Source of the DNA: Branchipolynoe longqiensis
Lineage: Eukaryota > Annelida > Polychaeta > Phyllodocida > Polynoidae
Reading direction: 5' to 3'
Assembly: GCA_030323885.1 (NCBI GenBank)
Contig: CM059188.1
Coordinates: forward strand, 115,409,430-115,473,429
Length of the DNA: 64,000 bases
The position numbers were made by a program, and so were the translations under genes. Shown in pieces: positions 1 to 10,349 of this stretch (positions are counted from its first letter, which is position 1; every line of letters starts with the position of its first letter). The notes beneath the pieces were generated by a model that did not search any database, was not told where the DNA came from, and worked only from the letters and a program-made list of their open reading frames with translations.

Positions 1-147
1 AACAGCTAAGGACCCACTGATATTTCCATGAACAGATCAGCAAGACACAATGCAGATATACCTGACAATACAACATTCCAGTAGATAGAGAAGAGTTTAA
101 CCAATCACCTGATTTGTGATATATACTTGTATAATAACATCTACTTG

Positions 148-195
148 TTTTGTTTGTGTGTTGTTGTTTTACGTCCTAGCAACATCTATCAGGAC
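148..195 (-). mobile_element. Ultra-short SINE 3'-hairpin insertion
   Basis: A 48-bp block matches only the last part of the tRNA-derived SINE seen full length at 53196-53515, namely the terminal hairpin and its CAA-rich tail, in minus orientation. It is flanked by an 8-bp direct repeat TCTACTTG (140-147 and 196-203), which I read as a target-site duplication. The hairpin loop is about 8 bases shorter than in other copies. Confidence 0.6.
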
Positions 196-236
196 TCTAC
201 TTGGAGAGTAACAGTTATGCCCTGGTCAGATACACG

Positions 237-475
237 TTAGTGGACATAGTTGAACATAGGTGAACGTTGTGGATGCTAACGTGGGTAAAACGTGGTGTAA
301 CTATGTTAAACAACGTTGAAATATATTAAGGTATGGCAGGTTTTGGTATGGCTACATATGTTACGGCATGGATAAATACGTTAATGTATGGATAAATACG
401 TTACTGTACGAATGCCAGTAAGTTCAACTACATTGAACTACATTAGCCTCCACTACGTTCACCCATTTCCACTAT
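237..475. mobile_element. Palindromic MITE-like element
   Basis: The two ends are imperfect inverted copies: GGTGAACGTTGTGGATGCTAA near 262-285 has its counterpart, reversed, near 446-470. The interior is AT-rich with short internal repeats around ATAAATACGTTA. There is no coding potential. The exact ends and any target duplication are unclear. Confidence 0.45.
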
Positions 476-491
476 AGCAAGTAATAATCTG

Positions 492-674
492 CTATGAGAG
501 TGATGCCCATGAGTCCGTCTTAATGTCTCTCAGCTTCAGGTTTCTCTTGATGGTATCCTTGAACCAGAGACGAGGGCACCCTCTCTTTCTGTAACCAGAA
601 GACAGTTGACAGTAGAGGATCTGCTTTGGTAGCCTGTCTGATGACATCCGCATAAGGTGTCCAATCCACTGGAG
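492..674 (-). pseudogene. LINE reverse-transcriptase C-terminal fragment
   Basis: On the minus strand an uninterrupted frame of about 60 codons reads LQWIGHLMRMSSDRLPKQ and continues with a Lys/Arg-rich stretch containing RLWFKDTIKRNLK, ending in a stop codon at 492-494. The W-x-GH-x-x-RM-x-x-x-RLPK signature followed by a basic FKD-x-x-KR segment is what I know from the region after the RT domain in many animal non-LTR retrotransposons. Nothing upstream continues the RT, so this is a 5'-truncated remnant. The clade cannot be assigned from this piece. Confidence 0.6.
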
Positions 675-679
675 ATTCT

Positions 680-685
680 TTTATT
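680..685 (-). terminator. Possible polyadenylation signal AATAAA
   Basis: AATAAA lies on the minus strand about 100 nt downstream of the stop codon of the candidate terminal exon (786-918). It could instead be a chance match, because it abuts the LINE fragment. Confidence 0.25.
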
Positions 686-785
686 GATCAGAAGATATAA
701 GCTTGGATGATCGGGCTTGTTTTCAATGCGGGGCAGTTATCGGTTTGAGTTTCTTATAGTTATTATTTGTGATTAGTAATCGATG

Positions 786-918
786 TTAGTTTTCTTGCTT
801 TTTCTTGATAATAGTTGCAGGCTTTGGCAGCCATTTCGAATGTACTTCTTTCATGTGCTTTGATGTGACTCTTTTTATGTGACCAGACAAGAACCGATCA
901 ATTTCCTTCGTGACACAT
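786..918 (-). CDS. Candidate terminal exon of an unrecognised host gene
   Basis: I do not recognise the product. A minus-strand 3' splice site (a T-rich run ending TTTCACAG, AG at 919-920) is followed by 43 open codons and a TAA at 786-788. The peptide is basic and mixed in composition: it starts CVTKEIDRFLSGHIKR, contains KHMKEVHSKWLPKP and ends in a Lys-rich tail. An AATAAA lies about 100 nt further on. Composition and splice signal look more like coding sequence than the surrounding repeats, but no upstream exon was located. It could also be a decayed transposase fragment. Confidence 0.35.
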
Positions 919-1189
919 CTGTGAAATTGAAATAATGTTCAAGACCAAAACAAGGTTCTCGAATCGGCCGATATTTAGTCCGTTTCATCCCCCCCCCCCC
1001 CCATACATACCAACACACACAATTTGTCCTTGATTAGTTTTAAATTGGAAATGTCGCCGTTAAATTCTCTTGTGAAACATTGCAACACAGGATGATGCTA
1101 TGTATGCTGCAGTTGTATGTGAAATTGAATGGTTTAAGAGAATGGCTCCTCACTTAACAAAAAAAAATTACAAAAAAAAAAATGGAATC

Positions 1190-1360
1190 TTCTCCTCCAC
1201 GACTGTCAGCACGCATCCAACTTCCGGGTCGTACACGAGACACTTCCGGTTCACACATGAGGGGAAATAACAGCGCGACGCCGGCGGACACCGCTTGGCA
1301 GCGGAACCGGACGTGAGGGTCACGACCCTGCAGTTGCTTCGCTGATTGGACCTATTGAGC
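1190..1360. promoter_or_regulatory. CpG-rich patch with two ETS-type sites and a CCAAT box
   Basis: Unlike its AT-rich flanks this patch is rich in CG. It holds two ACTTCCGG-like ETS motifs (about 1220-1229 and 1242-1250) and an inverted CCAAT box (GATTGG, 1344-1349). Such clusters are common in animal housekeeping promoters. No first exon is visible, so a promoter role is inference. Confidence 0.25.
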
Positions 1361-1427
1361 GATAACACGAGTCAGGGACAATCTGTATCTGGGCACCCAG
1401 TGGCAGCATCACGCGCTGCACTCCCCA

Positions 1428-1740
1428 GACGCGGTGGCCCAATCGGTACAGCGCAGGGTTCTCGGTCGGAAGGTCAGGAGTTTTGAAGTCTTGGCCGAGT
1501 CAAACCAAAACCAATGACTTAGGAAATTTATACTTGTCGCTACCTAGGCTGTTGTTGAGCATTACTAGGAATATGACAAGGACTGCTTGGGTCAGTATCT
1601 GGATAATGTGACTGAGTGGGATATCGGATCATGGTGCTGCTGGCATGGTCTTCCAGTGGGACAGCATTATAAATGTTGCCATCAGTGCACACTGTCACAA
1701 TTCGGTACCCATACTGGCACTTTGCTGTTGCGAGAATGAA
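1428..1740 (+). mobile_element. tRNA-derived SINE (main family), plus orientation
   Basis: The tRNA-like head starts at GCGGTGGCCCAATCGGTA (A-box region), followed by a diverged B-box region and then the family-specific body (ATACTTGTCGC, GGATAATGTGACTGAGTGGG, GGGACAGCA). The copy loses similarity near the end of the body and lacks the usual terminal hairpin. Confidence 0.6.
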
Positions 1741-1879
1741 AAACCGAAACAACTAAGGCACCAGCCTGTAGCGACCACTATCGTGTTCGTCACGGTCCTG
1801 AACAGTGAGGGCCAGGTTCCAAGCCATGTGTGAAATAATCACCCACACAGAAGCAATCCAGGACAAGGATTGGTTAGTG

Positions 1880-2250
1880 ATATGACCTTAAATGTTGCCA
1901 GGACGTCAAACTACACCAACCAACCAATCAACCACATACAGGTTCACAGACGGATCTCTCAGTGGGGCAGCACTATAAAGTCGCCATGAGTAGGCACTGT
2001 CACAAGTCAGTACACGTCCTGATATGACCTTAGGTGGTGCCAGGATATCAAACTCCAACAACCAACCAACCAGTCAACCACATACAGGTTCACACGACCG
2101 GATCTCTCAGTGGGGCAGCACTATAAAGTCGCCATGAGTACGCACTGTCACAAGTCAGTACCCGTCCTGATATGACCTTAGGTGGTGCCAGGATATCAAG
2201 CTCCAACAACCAACCAACCAATCAAGCACCTGTGGGTTCACGCGGTCAGT
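1880..2250 (+). repeat. Tandemly duplicated SINE 3' halves, about 149-bp unit
   Basis: A block made of the spacer CCACATACAGGTTCACA, the 3' half of the SINE (GGGGCAGCACTATAAAG through the terminal hairpin) and a CCAACCAACCA tail recurs at about 1931 and 2080, with a partial third unit near 2228. The repeated spacer may be an original target duplication that later allowed unequal exchange. Confidence 0.7.
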
Positions 2251-2404
2251 CAATAAGAGGATTCCAACTTCCGCTGGAGAACTGAGGCTGGCGGCACCCA
2301 ACAAGCCAGGTCGCAGCTTGAGTTTACACACTGACAGTTGGGGGAGATTCTGAATACACACAAACAAAGTGCTATTTTATGTCAAGTAAAATATTTGCAT
2401 CTCC

Positions 2405-2690
2405 CCTCAATGTGTTGCTACCTTGTCGTGGTGGGGAGGCTTGTTTGCCGCCGTGACCATGAGAGCTATACCAGCGGGGGCTAGCCTCCCCTTGGCAGGT
2501 TTAACCAAGCCGGGCAGGTCTCATGGTAGAGGACAGACTGAGAGCAGCAACTGGTCCTCCAGGTTGGGGGTTGGGTATGGGGCCAACAAGCCCACCCCGG
2601 AAAAAAGAACAATGTTACAGCATCACAAACAAGAGAAAATGCTTGTTTGTGGCCTATGCCCAAAGTTGGGGGGTAGGCGTAAGTAAGTAA
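2405..2690 (+). mobile_element. LINE 5'-leader-like repeat (tentative)
   Basis: The segment contains CCTTGTCGTGGTGGGGAGG, then GAGAGCTATACCAGCGGGGG and GGTCTCATGGTAGAGGACAG. I recall this pattern from 5' leaders of non-LTR retrotransposons in several animals. No LINE protein follows. It ends in a short GTAA repeat near 2680. The assignment rests on memory only. Confidence 0.3.
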
Positions 2691-2999
2691 GTAAAATAGT
2701 TGCAGTTATAATTTCACTGCAATTTAAATTAGAAACCAATGGCTGACTGACTGGTTGGGGAGCGTGCGGTCTCTCGTGGGGTGACCGCTCAGTAGTGGAA
2801 GGGGGATCAGCGGCTCGGTTCTTGTTCGGCAGGATGCTGGCCCTGGTGGTGGTGGACAGAGGTGCCGTACAATGGTGGTGGTAGGAGTATGTCTGGTAGG
2901 AGTATGTCTGGGGTCCACGGAACAGCGCAAGCAAGATCTCTTCCAAGTGTGGCAATCAGGAGACATGGTGTTATAGCTTAAAAGTACTTTGTGTAGGAC

Positions 3000-3690
3000 C
3001 AGAGGAACTCGGAATAGCCGTATTAGATGGGTATTGGATTAAGGTTAGTTTGGGTCAGATATTATCGAGAAAACGGGAAAGGGAACCATCTAAACTCGGA
3101 ATATCCGCATTATATGGGTAATGGATTAAGTTTAGTTTGGGTCAGATATTATAAAGGAAACAGGAAATGGGACCATCTAATCTCGGAATATCCGCATTAT
3201 ATGGGTATTGGATTAAGTTTAGTTTGGGTCGGATATTATCGAGGAAACAGGAAATGGAACCATCTAAACTCGGAATATCCGCTTTAGATGGGTATTGGAT
3301 TAAGTTTAGTTTGGGTCGGATATTATCGAGGAAACAGGAAATGGAACCATCTAATCTCGGAATATCTGCTTTAAATGGGTATTGGATTAAGTTTAGTTTG
3401 GGTTGGATATTTTAGAGGAAACAGGAAATGGAACCATCTAAGCTCTGAATACCCGCATTAGATGGGTATTGGATTAAGTTTAGTTTGGGTTGGATATTTT
3501 AGAGGAAACAGGAAATGGAACCATCTAAACTCGGAATACCCGCATTAGATGGGTATTGGATTAAGTTTAGTTTGGGTTGGATATTTTAGAGGAAACAGGA
3601 AATGGAACCATCTAAACTTGGAATATCCGCATTAGATGGGTGTTGTATTAAGGTTAGTTTTGGTCAGATCTTATACAGGAAACAGGAAAT
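3000..3690. repeat. 87-bp minisatellite, about 8 units
   Basis: The phrase CTCGGAATATCCGCATTA recurs with small changes at about 3006, 3097, 3183, 3270, 3357, 3444, 3529 and 3616, so the period is close to 87 bp. Since 87 is divisible by 3, the array stays open for long stretches in some frames, but the peptides are repetitive and have no independent support. Confidence 0.85.
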
Positions 3691-3899
3691 GGAAGTTGAG
3701 GACACCTAGATCGGTTGTACCCTAACCAAATAACCTGGCCTCAGATTGGATGCCAGCTTCATAGTCACCGGTTGCCCCTTCTTGGGTAATGCACTTGACG
3801 GTCAGCTAAGCCGTTCAATGTTGGTGGAAAATGGGACACGGGGGTGGGGGTGGGGGGGGGGGGGGGTGCGTCTTGGGCACACACTCTCACTCTATCACT

Positions 3900-4118
3900 G
3901 AGTTCAGGTGCAAATCGCCATAAACGCCAATCCAAAAATTGAGCTAAATATTGGAACTCCAACTTCAACTTATACTTTTTATTCTTTGATCCATAATCAT
4001 GTGATCGATCATAAGAAAAGCGGAATTAGTGAGAATTACAATTATTTTCAGGTAAAAAATCTTATATTTAAACTACGTTTTTGGATTGGCGTTTACAGGG
4101 TTTTGCGCCTGAACTCTT
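3900..4118. mobile_element. MITE, GTTCAGGCGCAAA termini, copy 1
   Basis: The ends are inverted copies: GAGTTCAGGTGCAAA at the left and TTTTGCGCCTGAACTC at the right, each followed inward by sequence around GTAAACGCCAATCCAAAAA. Two more copies of similar size lie at 17961-18184 and 33604-33828. No transposase is encoded. Confidence 0.75.
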
Positions 4119-4335
4119 CCACCTTTCTCCCTGACTCTCATCTAAAGTTGGGGGTAAAGCGCCAGTATAACACTAGATGTTCGAACAGCCCAGATTGTTA
4201 GAGACGCAACATTTTAAACAGATGGCCAGTGTTATTGATAGCAATGATATATGAGGAAGGAAGTGAATGACAAAGTGCATCACGTTACTCTGATACATGT
4301 CTTATTTGATAAGATAAACATATTTGTATCCGACA

Positions 4336-5088
4336 GGGGCCATATTCATGTAATTGTGCCAGGCTTAGCCGGTGCTACACGCTAGCTCTGGGGTAGCTAT
4401 CCGAGGCTAGCGGCGGGTTGGAGAAATAGGTCAAGTCTTATTCACCAATGTCCAAGCCGCCGCAGATAGCTAACCGTGAAGTTATTTATAGATTTGGGAA
4501 CTCCCTTGAATCGACAATATGAATAAAGCCGCCAATGCAGCAGGAGCGTTAAAAATGGTTATAATTTAGGGTTAATTTGATTAAATTTCACTTATGGCGT
4601 ATGTAATTCTGTTAAATATGACAGCATGTAATAGATTTGGGCCTAATATATTCCCGCCGATATGGCGGCGGCGGCGGCGGCCATGTTTAGATGACATTGG
4701 ACAGTATGGACAGTGTGGATATCGATGTCGCTGCGGAGGCTGTGATTTGCTTACTTTACATTCGTTGATTCGAAAATATTAATATCGCCGCTGCTGCGGC
4801 GGCAGCGTTAATATCGGTTCGAATTTAGGGTTAATTTGATCAAATTTCTCTTATTGAGTATGTAATTCTGTTAAATATGAAAGCATTGAATAGATTGAGA
4901 GCCTCACACGCACACTAACCGGCGCGTCTAGCAGTTAGCCCTGGTTTGAAAACGGGGTAGCTTAGCCTAGGCTACGTTCGGCGGTTAGCGTTGGCACTGA
5001 CACATAATTACGGATTTTCCACCGTTAGCCGTGTGGGGCTACCGTAGCCGCGGTTAAGGCCTTGGCACCACGACATGAATATAGCCCC
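4336..5088. mobile_element. MITE M1 with GGGGCCATATTCATGT termini
   Basis: The left end is GGGGCCATATTCATGT and the right end is its near reverse complement (ACATGAATATAGCCCC). Internally it has GC-rich GCTAACCGC-type blocks and a core with GCCGCCGATATGGCGGCGG and AATTCTGTTAAATATGA. The same core recurs in the elements at 21591-22341 and 37387-38024. It is non-coding. Confidence 0.75.
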
Positions 5089-5157
5089 AGATTATTGTAA
5101 TCCGTCATGCACTACTTGCACCCTGTCTATGCCATTTTATTTAAGCCAGGAAGACAA

Positions 5158-5370
5158 CTAGACCATACATGTATAATATATGTATATATATGTATATACG
5201 CATATATATATATGTGTGTATAAGGACATTCTGGAAATAAGAAGCCAAGAAACTAGAGTTGAAAATGTCAGGTAATTCGATTTATGTAAAATATAATTTA
5301 TTATATATATATAAAGAGGCGGGGTTTACCTACCTTATTTATTTATTTATTTATTTATTTATTTTATTAT
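5158..5370. repeat. AT-rich microsatellites
   Basis: A TATATG/TATA tract lies at about 5168-5222 and a pure (ATTT)n run at about 5334-5366, with AT-rich non-coding sequence between them. Confidence 0.8.
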
Positions 5371-5650
5371 TATTTCTTCGCATATATTTGCTCCGTGGCT
5401 GCTTTTGCCTCGCTGCTACTCCCCATTGCTGCTCGCAGGTCACTTGCTCTGCCGCCGTACCTTGTATCGCATGCATTTTTAGCTTTGATTGGTAGGGCTA
5501 TTTTCTTTTGCCCGGCCATGGGCCTTTCCTTGCAAAATAAAAGACTGGAAGGTTCCCACCCACTCCTCGTTTGTGCTCCTTCCTCTCCCTCCACCATAGC
5601 CAGTTTTATATATTATAGAGGGCGCTACAGATATATCCCTTAAGAAAATG
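5370..5650. other. Non-coding stretch, no clear feature
   Basis: Pyrimidine-rich sequence contains a CCAAT-type GATTGG and an AATAAA-like site near 5537. It could be part of an LTR, but no partner copy is visible in the window. Short open frames here have no recognisable product. Confidence 0.2.
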
Positions 5651-5654
5651 TTTG

Positions 5655-6115
5655 TTATTCTATTGGTTGGTTGATTATTGGAGTTTTACGTCTTGGCAAA
5701 ATCTAAGGTCATATGAGGACGGGTACCGACTTGTGACAGTGCGCACTCATGGCGACTTCATAGTGCTGCCCCACTGGGAGACCAAACCACCAGCACCATG
5801 ACCTGATATCCCAGTCAGTCAGATTATCCTGATACTGAGCCAACCAATCCTTGTCCTATCCAGATAATGCCAAGCGCCTGGCAAGGAAATGATAAGTACC
5901 AATGTGTAAGTCATTGCTTTGACTGAACTAGGGATGGGGTTTGAATCCCATGATCTACAAATCTAAGTGGGAACTATTGTGGCATGACTCAGGTTTGTTG
6001 GAAGATTGGAAGAGCGACAAGTATCAATGTTGTAAGTCATTAGTTTGACTCGACCGCGAATTGAACTCCCGACCTTCCGCACGGTAGGTCTGCGCTCTAC
6101 TGATTCTGGTGTCCG
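5655..6115 (-). mobile_element. SINE (main family), minus, with second partial head
   Basis: Read on the minus strand, a near-complete copy runs from the head near 5980 through the body to the terminal hairpin (CGTCTTGGCAAAATCTAAGG on plus, 5690-5709). A second partial copy with a separate tRNA-like head occupies about 6020-6115, so two SINEs adjoin tail to head. Confidence 0.7.
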
Positions 6116-6289
6116 GTGTGTTATTCTATCCATATACTATCTTTGTCAATTGTGGGATGTCATAGGTCCATTACAAACTCAATGAGATGGCAGACATGAT
6201 AACAGACGCCTCCAACTGTAGCATTTCTCATGAAACTGCTTTCCGAAACTGCTGAACGAATTTCGGGGTGACAGTCGGTTGGTGAACTG

Positions 6290-6370
6290 TTAGCAGTTCT
6301 AGACCGATGGCCGGAGCCCGCGGGATTGGTCGTGATGGAACTGCGCGAGTCACGTGACATGGCGGTGATT
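6290..6370. promoter_or_regulatory. CpG-rich E-box/CCAAT patch
   Basis: A perfect palindromic E-box GTCACGTGAC (6349-6358) lies between an inverted CCAAT box (GATTGG, about 6324-6329) and an ATGGCGG motif (about 6358-6364). Base composition changes to CG-rich. This arrangement is typical of animal core promoters, but no gene is demonstrable next to it. Confidence 0.3.
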
Positions 6371-7109
6371 TGACACCCCATTTCAATGGAAGCCCTGGAT
6401 TGAAACCTGACGGAGCTCGTCAAACTTCACTAACACTGTGATGTGATTCCTTCCGGCACCTCCTACTCTTCCAACAAACCACGCACACGTCTCGCCTGGA
6501 ATGAAGCCAAACCTGAATTTACTATGTTTGTGGAATAGGGTTTGCTGGCTGGTTGAGATAATGCTAGCTGGCGCTCATGTACTATCGATCCATCCTCTTT
6601 GTGTTCTATCGATAAGGCTAGGAAGACCATGCTCAAAGGTACACCTTCAGTCCAGGAGAGCGTTGGACGAGAGAACTCTGCATATGAATGTGATTGCTAT
6701 CGCAGATCATTCAGCCAAAATGGGGAAACACTCAACAATAAACAAAACCCTTTCTCCCAAATCTTAAGGTAAATCTGATCAAAATAAGTTTAATTATGCC
6801 ATCTTAGATATGTTTGACAATATTTAATACAATTTTGGTTAGCATTGCATACAAAAATGAAGAACAACGATTCCGAATGAGCCGTTGCAGACTGACAGTA
6901 GACAAAGAGTACGGACTGATAACACACGACCATCAACTAGTTTTATCTCAGCCAGAAAGCCCTATTAAATTAAATTTGGATAGTCTGATAGTTCTATCAA
7001 TCTGCGAACGCCCCTGTTTATCTGGTTTGCTGTATTTTGGAAACCGACAGCTACACTTGCCTTGGGGAGTATTTTGGTCATTAAGGCACGATCCCATTAA
7101 ATGAGGTTC

Positions 7110-7245
7110 TACGCCAGCAGCGTCCGCATCTCCCTCCCACCCCCATCCACCACCCACCTCCCTCCCACCCCCACTCCCACCAAACTCCCTCCCACTCCCA
7201 ATCCCACCTCACCCCCCCCCCTCCCATATCCACCTCCCTCCCTCT
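7110..7245. repeat. C-rich CTCCCACCC tract
   Basis: About 135 bp on the plus strand are almost purely pyrimidine, with repeated CTCCCACCCC units. The minus strand is therefore G-rich with many GGG runs and could form G-quadruplexes. Open frames over it are compositional artefacts. Confidence 0.8.
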
Positions 7246-7267
7246 CCATACCATGTGTATGTGGTGT

Positions 7268-7485
7268 GGGAGGCAGATGGACGAGATGGCCAAATGAGTT
7301 AGAGCGTCCGTCTCCCGTATGGTAGATCGTGGGGTCGTGGGTTCGAATCCTGGTCGAGTCAAACCAATAACAAATTGATACTTGTCGCTTCCTATCCAGG
7401 CACTCGGCATTATTAGGATAGGGCAAGGAGCAGTGGAATGAGGAAGACCAATCACCTGCAACTGAAATTTCCCCTGCTTAAACAA
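7268..7485 (+). mobile_element. SINE, alternate-tail subfamily, plus
   Basis: The tRNA-like head has a good B box (GGGTTCGAATCC) and continues into the common CTTGTCGCTTCCTA body. After GGATAGGGCAAGG it switches to a different 3' module ending AATTTCCCCTGCTTAAACAA. The same alternate tail occurs at 23095-23320 and 37230-37290. Confidence 0.7.
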
Positions 7486-7942
7486 CTAATGTACCAACAA
7501 AAAATGATCCCTTGGGTCAGTAAAAGCATAGACTCAGGCATTTTATCGACGAAATGTCTAATGCTGAAAGCAAGACTATTCAGACTTATCCACGATAGGC
7601 AGTATACCTCTTAAAGCAAACAAAAGGTGTCATTCTTGAAGATTTATGTGATATATAAGGTATTATATAAATATAATGGGGCGGAACTGTATTTTCTCCA
7701 TATTATATTTATTGTGCATGTTATTTATTTTACTCCAATGATCGCATGATATTATCATTTACTGCAGGCTGATCCCACCAACCGAGGCTGGTGCCACCAG
7801 TATTAATTCATGTGCCAGTCCACCTGCCTCGCAAGCATTTTAGCTCCGGATTTTAAAATTAAACTACAATGTCACGCGCTTGGGGCTCAGCGCTGTACCG
7901 GCGGGATAGGATAACTGCATTCGAGAAGCTTCCTTATTTAAT

Positions 7943-8087
7943 ATGCCCATACACTTTTGTGGCTCTTGTGGCACGAGTCAGGAGTTGAATAATTTGGTTT
8001 GCCAGAATAAGAAGAGCATGCTGACAATAACGACGAGAACTACAAGGAGTCCATCGTTATTAAAAATGGCGAAGTCAGCAATTAAGG
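7943..8087 (+). CDS. Candidate short exon with CxxC motif (weak)
   Basis: From an ATG at 7943 the frame stays open for 48 codons to a strong 5' splice site (AAGG|GTGAGT, intron would start at 8088). The peptide begins MPIHFCGSCGTSQE and has one more Cys, so half of a zinc ribbon is conceivable. A TAG lies in frame about 36 nt upstream, so this would have to be a first coding exon. No following exon was found, and a TTAA-MITE fragment begins 40 nt downstream. Confidence 0.2.
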
Positions 8088-8225
8088 GTGAGTTGGCTGT
8101 AATTGTTTGGCTTTGAAACATATATATCCTTCATCGGACTATGCAGCTTTAACTCTCTGTTCTCGCCTTTATCAACAGGAAGCCAGAAATGCCAGTATAT
8201 TTACCAGTCGACCCCTCACTTCTTC

Positions 8226-8264
8226 ACCTGACATCTGACCCCTGACCCCTGACCCCTGACCCCT
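8226..8264. repeat. (TGACCCC)n short tandem repeat
   Basis: Five consecutive copies of the 7-mer TGACCCC are present. Confidence 0.9.
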
Positions 8265-8424
8265 GAAGTCCACCCCATCATTCTGCATCTGCTAGCTGCT
8301 GTCAGTATGTATGCTGATTGCAGTATGTATCTGGAGATAGCTTCGGACTGCTGACAGTATCAGCCAGGTAATCAGTTGGGTAATGCCAGCAGCGGCTTTA
8401 CCAACAATTCACCACATGTATCAC

Positions 8425-8727
8425 CGGGCGCTGTGCTTGAATATATAGAGCGTGGGCCTCATGCGGGTCATGTTCGTTTCCCGGTCGAGTCAAATGACTT
8501 ATAAAATTTGAATCTTGTTGCATGCATCCTAGCCGGCCGCTTGGCATTGATAGGATAGGGTAAGGACTGGTTAGAGCAGTGTCAGGATAATGTGACTGGG
8601 TGGGATATTGGGGCATGGGGCAGCACTATAAAGTCACTATCAGTGTGAACTGTTCCAAATCGGTACCCGTCCTGATATGACCTTTGATGTTGCTAGGATG
8701 TCAAACAAATACAAACAAACAACAGAA
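8425..8727 (+). mobile_element. SINE (main family), plus
   Basis: A copy with a tRNA-like head (TAGAGCGTGGGCCTCATGCG, then a degenerate B box), body and 3' end. It terminates with CCTGATATGACCTTTGATG, TGCTAGGATG and an ACAAACAAAC tail. Confidence 0.7.
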
Positions 8728-9337
8728 CCGCACGTTTCTGGTCAAAATAATTAATTAGTCATGCTAAAATGATTATTTTGTCATTCCACATATGGTACAT
8801 CCATACAGGATCAAATTTATAAGGTAACAAATCAAATCCAGGCCATATTTCAAATATACTGCAACCCTGAATTTAGTGCAACTCTCGAATTCAGTACACT
8901 TTTGGTCAAAGTATTTAGTCACGCAATAATGATTATTTCCACAAACGATGAATGCAAGATCAAATTCAAGGGAGTGAAATTCAAATGTAGACCTATTCCT
9001 ACATATGAATCGATGATACTATTTCAAATTGTCTAATTCAGTAGATATCTTTGGTAAACATATTTAGTCTTGCAGAAATGATTATTTCACCATTCCACAG
9101 ATGATAAATGGGAGATCATATTCAAGGGAGTAAAATCCTAATGTAGGCCTACGCCTAAATATACTTAATCCCTGAAAAGAACTACAGCAACTTTTTTAAT
9201 TCGGTACATGTCATTTATTTGGTCAAAATATTTGGTTAAACAAAAATGTTGTGAGCAACATCGACAATTTGTTTGCCATTTTTTGTAGCAAATGGTTGCT
9301 TGGTTGATGGAATTGAGGGCCCAGCGGATCTTTGAGC

Positions 9338-9662
9338 TGGTTAGTTGTTGGAGCTTTACGTCCTGGCAACATCTAAGGTGATATGGTGACGGGTAGCGAC
9401 TTGTGACAGTGCTCACTCATGCAACTTTTATAGTGCTGCCCACTAGGCATTCAGGCCGCCAGCACAATGACCAAATATCCCACTCAGTCACATTATCCTG
9501 ACACTTAGCAAACAACTCCTTGCCATATCTATTAATGACAGGTACCAGGCTAGGAAGCGACAAGTATCAATGTTAAAGTCATTGGTTTGACTCGACTGGG
9601 AACCAAACTACTGACCTTCCACGCGTGAGGCCCGCGCTCTACCGAATAGGCCACTGTGCGTC
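9338..9662 (-). mobile_element. SINE (main family), minus
   Basis: A near-complete copy in reverse orientation. The hairpin region (TTTACGTCCTGGCAACATCT on plus) is at about 9356-9375 and the tRNA-like head is at about 9595-9655. Confidence 0.75.
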
Positions 9663-9949
9663 GTGTGGACCTTGGAATACACCTATTCAGCATGCATGGA
9701 TAACAGAATGACCTATACAGTGTGAATAGAACAATGTTTAAGACGGAGATACATTACAATATAAATACTGATATTATTATTATTATTATTATGTTATGGA
9801 TGTATTTAATTTGTTAGCACTCAAACGGCTTCCCATATGACAGATATGTAACTTTCCATTGAAACCTGTAATTCACGAAGGAGTACCATATAGTGGTGTT
9901 ATTTTTCATCATCAGGTCATTTACAGTTTTGATTACAGATAGTTAGAGG

Positions 9950-10345
9950 ATGGGTGCTAGTCCGTGTGGATGGTTCATTCGTCCCTGGGGCTGTTGATCC
10001 CAGTGATTGTATTTGGGCCGGATCCTAGCCCTTAACTCTTCCCGTTATTGTTAATTTTTTTAGGTGTGGGTGGGTGAAGTTAGGTGGTTGAGTTGTCCGG
10101 TCGGGACCTGGAGGAGTTGTGTTGCCATGGAGGTGGTTTGCATTCAAACCTGGTCACGTGTTGTTTTTGGCGGGTCTCGGTCTTCCTGTAACCGGGTGAA
10201 TGGGTTCCACCTTTAACGCTACGTGGCGCCACCAATGCCGGTAGGTATGTGTGTTCTTTTCCCTGGAGGCGGGTGGGGTCGGTTCAAGTCATTCGGGCTG
10301 CTCCCTGCCTCCGCCCCGAGAATTAGCCATGTTACGTTAACATGG
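9950..10345. repeat. Dispersed repeat, related copy at 63.4-63.8 kb
   Basis: It shares an ordered series of blocks with 63425-63790: AGGTGTGGGTGGGTGAAG, TGGAGGAGTTGTG, GGTCACGTG, CCTGTAACCGGG, GGTGGCGC and CCACGTTACGTTAACATG-like ends. No protein is encoded. It may be an LTR or a non-autonomous element; the class is undetermined. Confidence 0.6.
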
Positions 10346-10349
10346 ATAA

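Noticed and set aside
3027..3415. Frames of 80-90 codons with GYWIKFSLGRIL repeats
   Set aside because: Period of 29 residues matches the 87-bp satellite exactly.
6501..6767. 88-codon plus-strand frame downstream of the promoter-like patch
   Set aside because: No recognisable domain, irregular composition and no splice signals that convinced me. Left unannotated.
7081..7485. 134-codon minus-strand frame rich in Gly/Trp
   Set aside because: It is the translation of a G-rich low-complexity tract and an alternate-tail SINE.
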